The translations under genes and the position numbers were made by a program. The notes beneath the pieces were generated by a model. The model made no database searches and was not told where the DNA came from. It was given only the letters and a program-made list of their open reading frames with translations. Of a stretch of DNA of 64,000 nucleotides, positions 43,803 through 51,106 are shown piece by piece (position 1 is the first letter of the stretch; each line of letters opens with the position of its first letter). The DNA is from Eubacterium ventriosum. Lineage in GTDB: Bacteria > Bacillota > Clostridia > Lachnospirales > Lachnospiraceae. The DNA lies in NCBI RefSeq assembly GCF_025150745.1, contig NZ_CP102282.1:693501-757500 (forward strand), given 5' to 3'.

Positions 43803-45907
43803 TTACGCCTGCCTTTCTTTACTGGAAATTCCAGCTTGAAATTCACATATTTACCGCCGGTATCATCCAGAATCACTTCCGCATCATAGGTCTTTCCTGT
43901 TTTTTCACTGTAAAGCCCGGACATAGAAATACGGCCCTCTTTCAAAAGAGCCGCTGCCACAGACTTTGTGATGGATTTTTTCTTGCTGGAAAAGAAACGG
44001 TTATCTTTCCAAAGAGCAAAAGAACATTCCCTGTTGTCGCAGAAAAAACCTTTCTTTCCTTCATATACCGGGGCTCCGCAGCGAGGACATACCCCTACGG
44101 CTTCATGTGCAGTTCCTCTGGAAGAAGGAAACAGATCCGCAAAACGTTCTTCCGGGGTAGTATGTTCTTTTACCAGCGTCCGGCTCATATCTGCAATCTG
44201 ATCCATAAAAGATGTTGCCGACAGTTCGCCATGTTCCACTTGTTTCAGCATGGATTCCCATTCTGCAGTTAAGATGGGAGATTTGATATTGTCCGGCAGG
44301 ACTGCGATCAGGTTCTTTCCTTTTTCCGTAGGAATGAGCTGCTTTTTCTTTCGCTGTACAAATCCGGCAGAAACCAGCTTTTCCAGTGTTGCCGCACGGG
44401 TAGCCGGAGTACCCAATCCTTTACGCTCGGCATCTTCCGGCATATCTTCCGCACCGGCAGTCTCCATAGCGGACAGCAGTGTGTCCTCCGTATAGTGTTT
44501 CGGCGGTGAAGTTTTCCCTTCACGGAGACTTGCTGATACAGCTTCAAAAGTCTGTCCTTCCTGCAGCACAGGGAGAGCGACAGCTTCATTTTCTTTGTGT
44601 TCCGTTTCACTCTGCCTGATACTCATACGGTGAATCCGTTCCACCTCTTTCCAGCCGGACTGTAAAATAGTCTTTCCTTTTGCCGTAAAAGTATATCCCT
44701 GGCAGTCCAATATAGCGGTGACCGCTTCAAATCGGTGTACCTGCGTTGTGGCACAAAGCAGTCTGACGACAAGCAGGGTAAGCACATCCCGCTCCCCGGA
44801 AGGAAGCTCTGACAGGTCTGTCCGTGCGATTTCCACAGTTGGGATAATGGCATGGTGGTCAGTCACTTTGCTGTCATCTGTTACCCGGTCAATGTCCGGC
44901 TCTCCGGCGTAGCCTTTTCCAAAGGTCATATTGTCACGCAGCCACAGGATCAGGGAAGCGGCGGTTGCCTGCATGTCCTTCGTCAAATACTGGCTGTCCG
45001 TTCTCGGATAGGTTGCCAGCTTCTTTTCATAGAGAGATTGCACATAATCAAGGGTCTGTTGAGCCGTATAGCCATAAATACGGTTACATTCCCTTTGCAG
45101 AGTTGTAAGGTCATAAAGGCGGGGAGGCTGTATAGTTTTTACCTGCTTTTCCACAGAACGCACAAAAGCGGAGTTGTGGTCACAGTCCATACGGATTTTT
45201 TCAGCCTCGGATCGTTCCGTCATTTTTTCGCCGGAAGCAGTAAAACCTCCGCAGGTGATTTCCGGCACATAAAAAGGCTTACTGATGAAGGATTCAATAT
45301 CCGACTCACGCTGTACCAAAAGTGCCAGTGTCGGTGACATAACACGGCCGACATTTAGGGTGACACCATACAGGACAGAAAAAAGCCGGGTGGCATTGAT
45401 CCCGATCAGCCAGTCGGCTCCTGCCCGGCAGACCGCCGCATCATAGAGCTTATCGTAATCACTGCCGGGGTGGAGATGGTCAAAGCCCTCACGGATCGCC
45501 GCATCCTCCATACTGGAAATCCAAAGGCGCTCCATAGGCTTTTTACATCCGGCATATTCATAGACCAGACGGAAGATCAGTTCTCCTTCTCGTCCGGCAT
45601 CCGTAGCGCATACCACGGAATCCACCCGTTTGTCCTTCATCAATCGGCACAAAAGGGCAAGCTGCGTTTTCTTATCCTTTGGCACTTCATATTTCCAGTT
45701 TTCCGGTAGGATCGGAAGATCCTCATACCGCCATTTGGCGTACTGTTCTTTGTAAGCCTCCGGCTGTGCCAGTTCCAAAAGATGTCCCACGCACCAGCTC
45801 ACCAGATAGCCGGAACCTTCGAGATAACCGTCTTTTCTTTCCGTTGCGCCTAATACTGCTGCCAGTGACATAGCAACAGAGGGCTTTTCTGCAATCACAA
45901 GTTTCAA
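43799..45907 (-). CDS. topB: DNA topoisomerase III
   Basis: Type IA topoisomerase, 702 residues, decatenating transferred or replicating ICE DNA. Toprim domain (LVIAEKPSVAMSLAAVLGA, then ATDAGREGELIFR), the catalytic Tyr in ATYPRTDSQYL, and a C-terminal zinc ribbon (CPRCGAPVYEGKKGFFC with CSFALWKD). Start is TTG 45907 after AAGGAGGAATAAAAA. The usual companion gene of relaxase modules in this ICE family. Confidence 0.95.
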   Translation of the reverse strand: MKLVIAEKPSVAMSLAAVLGATERKDGYLEGSGYLVSWCVGHLLELAQPEAYKEQYAKWRYEDLPILPENWKYEVPKDKKTQLALLCRLMKDKRVDSVVCATDAGREGELIFRLVYEYAGCKKPMERLWISSMEDAAIREGFDHLHPGSDYDKLYDAAVCRAGADWLIGINATRLFSVLYGVTLNVGRVMSPTLALLVQRESDIESFISKPFYVPEITCGGFTASGEKMTERSEAEKIRMDCDHNSAFVRSVEKQVKTIQPPRLYDLTTLQRECNRIYGYTAQQTLDYVQSLYEKKLATYPRTDSQYLTKDMQATAASLILWLRDNMTFGKGYAGEPDIDRVTDDSKVTDHHAIIPTVEIARTDLSELPSGERDVLTLLVVRLLCATTQVHRFEAVTAILDCQGYTFTAKGKTILQSGWKEVERIHRMSIRQSETEHKENEAVALPVLQEGQTFEAVSASLREGKTSPPKHYTEDTLLSAMETAGAEDMPEDAERKGLGTPATRAATLEKLVSAGFVQRKKKQLIPTEKGKNLIAVLPDNIKSPILTAEWESMLKQVEHGELSATSFMDQIADMSRTLVKEHTTPEERFADLFPSSRGTAHEAVGVCPRCGAPVYEGKKGFFCDNRECSFALWKDNRFFSSKKKSITKSVAAALLKEGRISMSGLYSEKTGKTYDAEVILDDTGGKYVNFKLEFPVKKGRRK

Positions 45908-45910
45908 TTT

Positions 45911-46036
45911 TTATTCCTCCTTCATAGTTTCAAATTCTTTATCCGCAAGTTTTCCGGTTTGTATAAGACACATCAGCATAACGCCGGAAGCCATTCCTCC
46001 GGCAAAGGTAAGGAAATGTGAAATCAGGTTCCACAT
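45911..46036 (-). CDS. DUF3789-like tiny membrane protein
   Basis: 41 residues: one membrane helix (LISHFLTFAGGMASGVMLMCL) followed by a charged tail ending ETMKEE. This matches the DUF3789 miniproteins usually coded just before topB in these ICEs. ATG 46036 lies 8 bases after TAGGAGG; an ATG 6 bases upstream is too close to that site. Ends 4 bases before the topB start codon. Confidence 0.75.
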   Translation of the reverse strand: MWNLISHFLTFAGGMASGVMLMCLIQTGKLADKEFETMKEE

Positions 46037-46062
46037 AAGCATTCCTCCTAAAAATGGGTAAA

Positions 46063-46088
46063 GAAAAACGCCCACTTCAAAGTGAGCG
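46063..46088 (-). terminator. Terminator after the SLOG gene
   Basis: On the - strand CGCTCACTT, tg, AAGTGGGCG, then TTTTTC. Lies between the SLOG gene and the DUF3789 gene, so topB and downstream genes need read-through or another promoter. Confidence 0.65.
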
Positions 46089-46101
46089 CATCAACAGGTA
46101 T

Positions 46102-46611
46102 CTATTTTGTTTTTGGTTTCAAGTGATCCGGCAGGACGATCTCTCCAACCGGGATTTCCCGCAGTTCCTTTTTCATCCGGTGGGTGAAGCGGATCGTCTT
46201 TGCCGTACCGCCGGTTTCCCGTCCGTCATATACAGCGATCACTCGGTCGGAGTGCTCCACCATATAGCGGTTTCTGTGGGAGTAGACGCTTGGGAGATAT
46301 TTTTCCTGTATGACAACAACATCCGCACAAGCCTCCAGCAGTTCACGGGTTCTTGTTTTCTTATTCAGGCTGTCCAGACGTTTGCGGTAAGGGATCACTG
46401 CGATCAGCTCCAGCGCCGGATTGGTCTGCTTTCTTTCCAACACCAGCTCTGCAAAATACTGATCCACGCCATCTGCAAAGCTACTCATAAAACAGGTAAA
46501 TCCATCTGTAACGGCAGCATCGATCTCATGTTCCAAAGCGGCTTTTATTTTGTTGATCTCATTCTGCGGTAAATCCCTGTGTCCGGTAACACAGCAGGTC
46601 TTTCCTTTCAT
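46102..46611 (-). CDS. SLOG-family protein (DUF1273/YpsA-like)
   Basis: 169 residues with a Rossmann-like nucleotide-binding core: CCVTGHRDLPQNEI at the N-terminus, FMSSFADGVDQYFAELVLE, ELIAVIPYRKR, and DRVIAVYDGRETGGTAKTIR. SLOG proteins are thought to sense or process nucleotide-like ligands; role in the ICE unknown. ATG 46611 follows GGAGGGATGACCG. Divergent from the XRE regulator at 46761. Confidence 0.85.
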   Translation of the reverse strand: MKGKTCCVTGHRDLPQNEINKIKAALEHEIDAAVTDGFTCFMSSFADGVDQYFAELVLERKQTNPALELIAVIPYRKRLDSLNKKTRTRELLEACADVVVIQEKYLPSVYSHRNRYMVEHSDRVIAVYDGRETGGTAKTIRFTHRMKKELREIPVGEIVLPDHLKPKTK

Positions 46612-46654
46612 CGGTCATCCCTCCATCTGATAGGTAAAATTCTTCACTTTTCAC

Positions 46655-46683
46655 ATAGTAATAGATTTTATTTAGCAAGTCAA
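46655..46683 (-). promoter_or_regulatory. Promoter of the SLOG gene
   Basis: TTGACT (46678-46683), 17 bases, TACTAT (46655-46660) on the - strand. The divergent XRE regulator has a weaker TACAAT -10 at 46729-46734. Confidence 0.75.
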
Positions 46684-46760
46684 CGATAATACCCTTTTTC
46701 TCTTTGCGGATAATAAAGGGGTGTAAGGTACAATCTATTACAGAATGGGAGGTGAAGGCG

Positions 46761-47075
46761 ATGTATGAAGATTTTGTCCCGGAACGATTAGCGAAGCTGC
46801 GGACACAGAAAGGAGTTTCCGCACGCGATATGTCTTTATCGTTAGGTCAGGCAAACAACTACATCAATAATATTGAGAATAAAAAGTCACTTCCCGCTAT
46901 GCAGTCTTTTTTCTACATCTGCGAATATCTGGGTGTGACACCGCAGGAATTCTTTGATGAAGGAAATACCTACCCGGAAACCTTAAAGGAATTCATTGCA
47001 GAGGCAAGACAGCTTGATCCTCAATCCATGCAATATATCCTCGGTATTATGAAAGAACTCAATAGCAGAAAGTAA
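46761..47075 (+). CDS. XRE-family transcriptional regulator
   Basis: 104 residues, the only + strand gene in the transfer module. HTH: LRTQKGVSARDMSLSLGQAN and YINNIENKKSLPAMQSF, then a short helical tail with EFFDEG. ATG 46761 follows GGGAGGTGAAGG; the frame is open to 46704 without support. Probably represses the divergent SLOG promoter and itself. A terminator follows at once. Confidence 0.88.
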   Translation: MYEDFVPERLAKLRTQKGVSARDMSLSLGQANNYINNIENKKSLPAMQSFFYICEYLGVTPQEFFDEGNTYPETLKEFIAEARQLDPQSMQYILGIMKELNSRK

Positions 47076-47101
47076 GCGGTCACGGTAAAGGCCGCTTTTT
47101 T
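47074..47101 (+). terminator. Terminator of the XRE gene
   Basis: AAGCGGTC, ACGGTAAA loop, GGCCGCTT, then TTTT, directly at the stop codon. Confidence 0.75.
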
Positions 47102-47194
47102 CGTGACTTTCTTTATTATATTTTATAATGTTCTCGAAATGTCCGCTCCCTATACCGATAAGTATTCAAAAACTGTTCCCCAAACAGCCTTTTT

Positions 47195-47608
47195 CTATTC
47201 GCCGGTACTGCCAAAGCTGCCGGTTCCTCGTTCTGTTCCCAGATCGGTTACAAAATCCGCAATGACGATCGGCGTGATCACAAGCTGCCCGATACGGGCT
47301 CCCTTAAAAAGAGACTGCGCCTGATTGCTTACATTGCTGATGATCGCATGGATCTCTCCACGATAGCCGGAATCCACAGGCGGCAGTTCACAGACCAGAC
47401 CTTTTACCGCCATGCTGGTACGGGGAAAGATATATCCCGCATATCCATCCGGTATTTCCAGTCCAAAGCCAAGAGGAATTTTGGCGATTTCTCCGGGCTG
47501 TAAGGTACAGTCATAGGGCAGATAAACATCCGCTCCGGCATCATTGCCATGCGGACGGTAAGGACGCTGGTGCTCCGGTACGCCAAAGTCGATCAGTTTT
47601 ATTTTCAT
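47195..47608 (-). CDS. dut: dUTP diphosphatase
   Basis: Hydrolyses dUTP to dUMP, keeping uracil out of DNA and feeding thymidylate synthase. 137 residues, full length. Family motifs: HGNDAGADVYLPYD (motif 1), PRTSMAVKG (motif 2), LPPVDSGYRGEIHAII (motif 3, catalytic Asp), FKGARIGQLVI (motif 4) and GTERGTGSFGSTG (motif 5). ATG 47608 follows AAGGAGGCTGCCG and overlaps the ThyX stop by 4 bases. Confidence 0.95.
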   Translation of the reverse strand: MKIKLIDFGVPEHQRPYRPHGNDAGADVYLPYDCTLQPGEIAKIPLGFGLEIPDGYAGYIFPRTSMAVKGLVCELPPVDSGYRGEIHAIISNVSNQAQSLFKGARIGQLVITPIVIADFVTDLGTERGTGSFGSTGE

Positions 47609-48372
47609 CGGCAGCCTCCTTCCCAAAGAGCAGGATAATCTTTTTCTAAAATATCCTCTGGCGTCATATCTGCCTGCAGTTTTCGTCCGCAGGTCATTTT
47701 ACCTTCCAGACATCGATCCATCTGACAAAAAGGCCCGGTCAGTGATGGGGCAAACAAAGCAGGGCTTAGTTCATAAAGTTCTTTCCAGACCTTTAGCAGC
47801 ACGATCCTTGTTTCATCTGTATTTCTCCGGCATACCCGCTGGCTGATGATATGTTTCCACTGATAAGGGGTGGCGCTGATGAGCAGTACATTCCGTAATC
47901 CCTGGGGCGTGGCATAGCCGGCCGCATCGTGCCCGCTTCCGGCAGTGCACAGGGTTTCATAACATTCCATGCTTTCATTACAGCTTTTTAAGTACAATTC
48001 CCGTACCACTGCCGGAGCCGTCATAATAGAATACGGGACAGCGAAATCCGCCTGTCCCGTATAGTTGCTGTACTGCAGCGATGCACTCATAAATTTTACT
48101 TCGTTCTGGTGGCGGGTGATCTGCGCCAGAAAACGCCTGCTGGCGCAGACAATGGCTACCGTGATCACCGCAAATTTCTGGATGGTAGGATGGGGAAGCG
48201 CCCCCATAGCTGCTACTGTCTGAACGCTGAATGATTTTTCGTAGAGCTCCATCAGGTCGTCCATTGAGGCAATCTTATGTCCCTGCTGGGTAAGCCTTGC
48301 CGCAAAGACCATGTTTTTTTCTGCTTCCGCTACCGCCTGGCAGTTCAAAATTTTTACTTCAATCTGTTTAAT
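47605..48372 (-). CDS. thyX: FAD-dependent thymidylate synthase (ThyX-like)
   Basis: Makes dTMP from dUMP with methylene-THF and FADH2. The core reads RRFLAQITRHQNEVKFMSASLQYSNY, a variant of the ThyX RHRxxSxNExSxRY signature, so activity is likely but the motif is atypical. C-terminal FCQMDRCLEGKMTCG is Cys-rich. The conventional start is TTG 48348, but homology-like sequence (IEVKILNCQA) extends upstream to an ATT at 48372, placed 9 bases after GGAGG; I prefer that AUU start. It overlaps the upstream stop, implying coupling. Confidence 0.8.
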   Translation of the reverse strand: MKQIEVKILNCQAVAEAEKNMVFAARLTQQGHKIASMDDLMELYEKSFSVQTVAAMGALPHPTIQKFAVITVAIVCASRRFLAQITRHQNEVKFMSASLQYSNYTGQADFAVPYSIMTAPAVVRELYLKSCNESMECYETLCTAGSGHDAAGYATPQGLRNVLLISATPYQWKHIISQRVCRRNTDETRIVLLKVWKELYELSPALFAPSLTGPFCQMDRCLEGKMTCGRKLQADMTPEDILEKDYPALWEGGCR

Positions 48373-48685
48373 TGGTATGTCCCTCCTTTACAATCGCTTT
48401 CAGTAAGAACAGATAGTTAAGACTGTCTGTGATCTTTTCGTCCCATGTGTCCATCGGATAAACTGTTTCCTCGGCAAAGCACATATCGTATAGAGAAACA
48501 ATATGCTTTGCCAGCATACCGGCAAGGGCACGCTGGGGCGTTGTATGCTGTAAAGCTGCCGCTGCCTTAAATGCACCCAGCCGGTCCGGGTCATCCCCGG
48601 TGTATTCTTTGGTTTTTCGTTTCAAGGTATCAGCACAGAGCCGTACCTGTTCGTCAAAAACGGCATTGACTTCATTTTGCGTAAT
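48368..48685 (-). CDS. DUF1599/Nmad1-like nucleotide-related protein
   Basis: 105 residues. QNEVNAVFDEQVRLCADTLK, KTKEYTGDDPDRLGAFKAAA, MLAKHIVSLYDMC and a C-terminal DEKITDSLNYLFLL resemble the DUF1599 / nucleotide-modification-associated domain 1 group. Predicted soluble; probably handles nucleotides together with ThyX and dUTPase. The codon at the ribosome-site distance (8 bases after GGAGG) is ATT 48685; an out-of-frame ATG just before it opens only six codons. Confidence 0.6.
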   Translation of the reverse strand: MTQNEVNAVFDEQVRLCADTLKRKTKEYTGDDPDRLGAFKAAAALQHTTPQRALAGMLAKHIVSLYDMCFAEETVYPMDTWDEKITDSLNYLFLLKAIVKEGHTN

Positions 48686-48713
48686 ATAGCATCCCTCCTT
48701 TGAAAACAAGAAA

Positions 48714-48745
48714 CCGGCTATTCTAAAGCATCTTAGAATAGCCGG
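48714..48745 (-). terminator. Terminator of the AbiE operon
   Basis: On the - strand CCGGCTATTCTAA, 6-nt loop, TTAGAATAGCCGG, then TTTCTTGTTTT. A 13-bp perfect stem. Confidence 0.85.
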
Positions 48746-48767
48746 CAAATAAACGGATATGTAATTG

Positions 48768-49766
48768 TTATAGTGTATTGATCTCTTTTTCCAGTTCCCG
48801 GACCGCTGCTATGACTGTCTCAAATGTCGGAACATCTCCATACAACATATCCTGCATAGAGTTATAGTCCGCTTCCAATGCTGCGAACCGGTATTCCGGC
48901 GGGAGTAATTTTAATGTGCCCGGCACAGCCTCCGGGTACTTCGCCCATGATCTGGGATAGAATTTCATTTTGAAATCTACAACTTTCTTCAGGAGATCCA
49001 GCCTGGAAAAAGCAGCTTCTTTGACCGGTGTTGCAGCCATGCGGTAGAGATCATAATAATGTCTGGAATACCGCTGCGGCATTTCCAAATGTTCCGGTCT
49101 GTTCGCTTCATGGTGCAGGATTGTGGCTTTTTCCCAGAAGGTCCGTTCCGGGGCAACGGTAAGGATTGCAGTTTCTTTTTGCTCAAAAATCTTCGGATAA
49201 TATTTTGCCGCGTATGGTTCGATCTGCGCTGTTTTTGCAGGAGTCCACGCTGCCAGCGCACCAATCTCTAAACGGATCACCTGTAAGGTCGCCGTATTTG
49301 TAAAAAGGTGCGGATAGGCGAAAATGACCGTCTGTTTATCCTTTTCATCTATGTAGACATTTGCTTCACAACCGATTTCCTGGGATAAGCCGGCTTTGAC
49401 TGCCGGGCAGAATGTTTCGGACAGAAATACCTCCGCACGCGCATTGGCTTCTTTGTTAAAAGCATCCTGTTTTGTATTGGAACGTTTCTCCCATGGTTCA
49501 TCTTTGCCATATCCCAATACACGCCAGTCCAGAATCAAATCAATATCTTCTGAAAACCGGCTGATCAGGTGAAAGGCTTTTGAAAGGCTGGTACCGCCCT
49601 TAAAGGTGATGGACTCTTTCCATGGTGAGCGGTGAAATAAATAATCCAGCGTAAAACATACCCAAAAGTCTTTTTCTACAATGGCATCATTCAGCCCCAT
49701 TTTATCTGCTGTATTTCTGAACAGCTCCCTGCGGTCGTTATCTGAAAGTCTTGCTATATTTCTCAT
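48768..49766 (-). CDS. abiEii: AbiEii-type nucleotidyltransferase toxin
   Basis: 332 residues, toxin of the type IV AbiE system. Nucleotidyltransferase motif in ITFKGGTSLSKAFHLISRF and SEDIDLIL, giving the GGTS and DxD residues, with conserved NRPEHLEMPQRYSRHYYD in the C-terminal domain. Modifies RNA with nucleotides and stalls the cell on phage infection or loss of the element (family knowledge). ATG 49766 overlaps the antitoxin stop by 4 bases. Confidence 0.9.
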   Translation of the reverse strand: MRNIARLSDNDRRELFRNTADKMGLNDAIVEKDFWVCFTLDYLFHRSPWKESITFKGGTSLSKAFHLISRFSEDIDLILDWRVLGYGKDEPWEKRSNTKQDAFNKEANARAEVFLSETFCPAVKAGLSQEIGCEANVYIDEKDKQTVIFAYPHLFTNTATLQVIRLEIGALAAWTPAKTAQIEPYAAKYYPKIFEQKETAILTVAPERTFWEKATILHHEANRPEHLEMPQRYSRHYYDLYRMAATPVKEAAFSRLDLLKKVVDFKMKFYPRSWAKYPEAVPGTLKLLPPEYRFAALEADYNSMQDMLYGDVPTFETVIAAVRELEKEINTL

Positions 49767-50380
49767 TGTACCTTTTCACCTCCACAAATCTGCCGTATCG
49801 TATCGTAAACCCAATCCGTAGACTCTGTTGCTTCCTTCAAGCAAGCCTGTTTATCCTTGGCTGTCAGTTTTTCGGAAAGCATCTGTATGACTTCTGGCGT
49901 AACATTCGATCTGCCAAGCGTTTTTAATGCCTGTATAACCAAACTTGTCATATAGGACAATCCGGTAATCTCTTTATTGGTCCGGTGCTTAAATTCCAGC
50001 TTTGTAGAGTTCCACTCGTAGGTCTTATATGGACCATCGCTGATATAGGACCATACTGCTGTTACCTGTGTTGAAAGACCTAACAGGTTCAATGCTGTAT
50101 TCCCACATGGGGCAATCGTCCAGTGATAACTTCGTGCCAATGCGTTCGCCACCGCTTCCGGGTCTGCCGCCACATATTCATCCAGAAGTTTGCTATATTT
50201 TGGTTTTTCATAAACTCCTTTCAAAATACGGCGCAATGTTCCTGATTGCACTAAACGACTTAAACTTTGACGAATAGTGGATGTATCTGCAATATCCGCA
50301 AAATCAGACATCACAAAAACAGTTCCATCTTCAAGAGAAAGAACACGCTCTCGTATTCGTTTTGTATATCCGTTGTCCAC
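49763..50380 (-). CDS. abiEi: AbiEi-type antitoxin / autoregulator
   Basis: 205 residues. N-terminal winged helix (FVMSDFADIADTSTIRQSLS, LVQSGTLRRILKGVYEKP), followed by an antitoxin domain with IAPCGNTALNLLGLSTQV. Binds inverted repeats in its own promoter in studied AbiE systems. Start is GTG 50380 after GGGAGGCGG; longer frames extend through the operator and are unlikely. The 36-bp palindrome at 50395-50430 lies 15 bases upstream. Confidence 0.88.
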   Translation of the reverse strand: MDNGYTKRIRERVLSLEDGTVFVMSDFADIADTSTIRQSLSRLVQSGTLRRILKGVYEKPKYSKLLDEYVAADPEAVANALARSYHWTIAPCGNTALNLLGLSTQVTAVWSYISDGPYKTYEWNSTKLEFKHRTNKEITGLSYMTSLVIQALKTLGRSNVTPEVIQMLSEKLTAKDKQACLKEATESTDWVYDTIRQICGGEKVQ

Positions 50381-50394
50381 AATACCGCCTCCCT

Positions 50395-50430
50395 TCATGT
50401 CACGAATATTATATATTATTCGTGACATGA
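50395..50430. promoter_or_regulatory. AbiE operator palindrome 1
   Basis: Arms TCATGTCACGAATA and TATTCGTGACATGA, perfect over 14 bp, with an 8-nt AT-only centre that offers a -10. Probable AbiEi binding site for autorepression. Confidence 0.8.
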
Positions 50431-50530
50431 TTGCAATAGGTCCTATTCCTCTTATTTTGAGTGTTCCCATTAAAAATCTGATTTATACATCAAAAATCAA
50501 AAATTTTGCAAGGCAGTACAGTTTTCATAT

Positions 50531-50562
50531 ATGTCACATATTTTATATATTATTCGTGACAT
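50531..50562. promoter_or_regulatory. AbiE operator palindrome 2 (imperfect)
   Basis: ATGTCACATA and TATTCGTGACAT around TTTTATATAT, a diverged copy of operator 1. It abuts the stop codon of the 50562-51044 gene and lies about 150 bases upstream of AbiEi, so two AbiEi sites flank the promoter. The 100 bases between them hold no gene. Confidence 0.65.
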
Positions 50563-51044
50563 CAGGCAGTTGGCAGGTAGATCCAGTCGTGCATCAGGCA
50601 CACGCTGGGTTCATCCTCCCTGGGAACCAGACGGTAGGTACATTCCCCATAGACCGTGCGTTTGTCCTCGATCTCCATGCCATAGGCTTTATAAAAGCGG
50701 TATTCCAGATTGGAGATAATACAGCGCAGGGTTTGCAGAGCCTCCCTCTGAGCTGATACGATCAGGTCACGGTCAATGCTGCGCTTCAAAAACAGCAGCG
50801 ATTTGTAAAGCTGTACCTCTGTGCGGTAAGGGCGGCAGTCTTTCGTTTCCAGCCATCCGCAAAAAGCGACCGGTCCGCTCTGGATCACACTGCGGTCCGG
50901 GTGATAATACTCATAGCAGTCCAGGTTTGCCGTATTCAGAAGATAGAGCATTTCCCGGACTTCATTTTCCGGCATGTCATAAAACCGCAAAAGCGAGCGG
51001 TAAAGATGGACATAGCCGGGAATGGAAATCATGGTATTTACCAT
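50562..51044 (-). CDS. Conserved ICE protein, function unknown
   Basis: 160 residues, soluble. ISIPGYVHLYRSLLRFYDMP at the N-terminus, LYLLNTANLDCYEYYHPDRS, then ALQTLRCIISNLEYRFYKAY; rich in aromatic residues. I do not recognise a family. ATG 51044 follows AAGGAGG. Its stop codon is part of the second AbiE palindrome. Confidence 0.7.
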   Translation of the reverse strand: MVNTMISIPGYVHLYRSLLRFYDMPENEVREMLYLLNTANLDCYEYYHPDRSVIQSGPVAFCGWLETKDCRPYRTEVQLYKSLLFLKRSIDRDLIVSAQREALQTLRCIISNLEYRFYKAYGMEIEDKRTVYGECTYRLVPREDEPSVCLMHDWIYLPTA

Positions 51045-51071
51045 AAAATAAAATCCTCCTTGTAAACAGCA

Positions 51072-51097
51072 GGTGCGGGAGCTTTTGCCCCCGCACC
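51072..51097. repeat. GC-rich hairpin after the adhesin-sortase gene
   Basis: GGTGCGGGAGC, TTTT loop, GCCCCCGCACC, 10 bases past the stop. No T-run follows, so it is probably an mRNA-stabilising stem or a weak terminator. Confidence 0.45.
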
Positions 51098-51106
51098 GTC
51101 TAGAAT

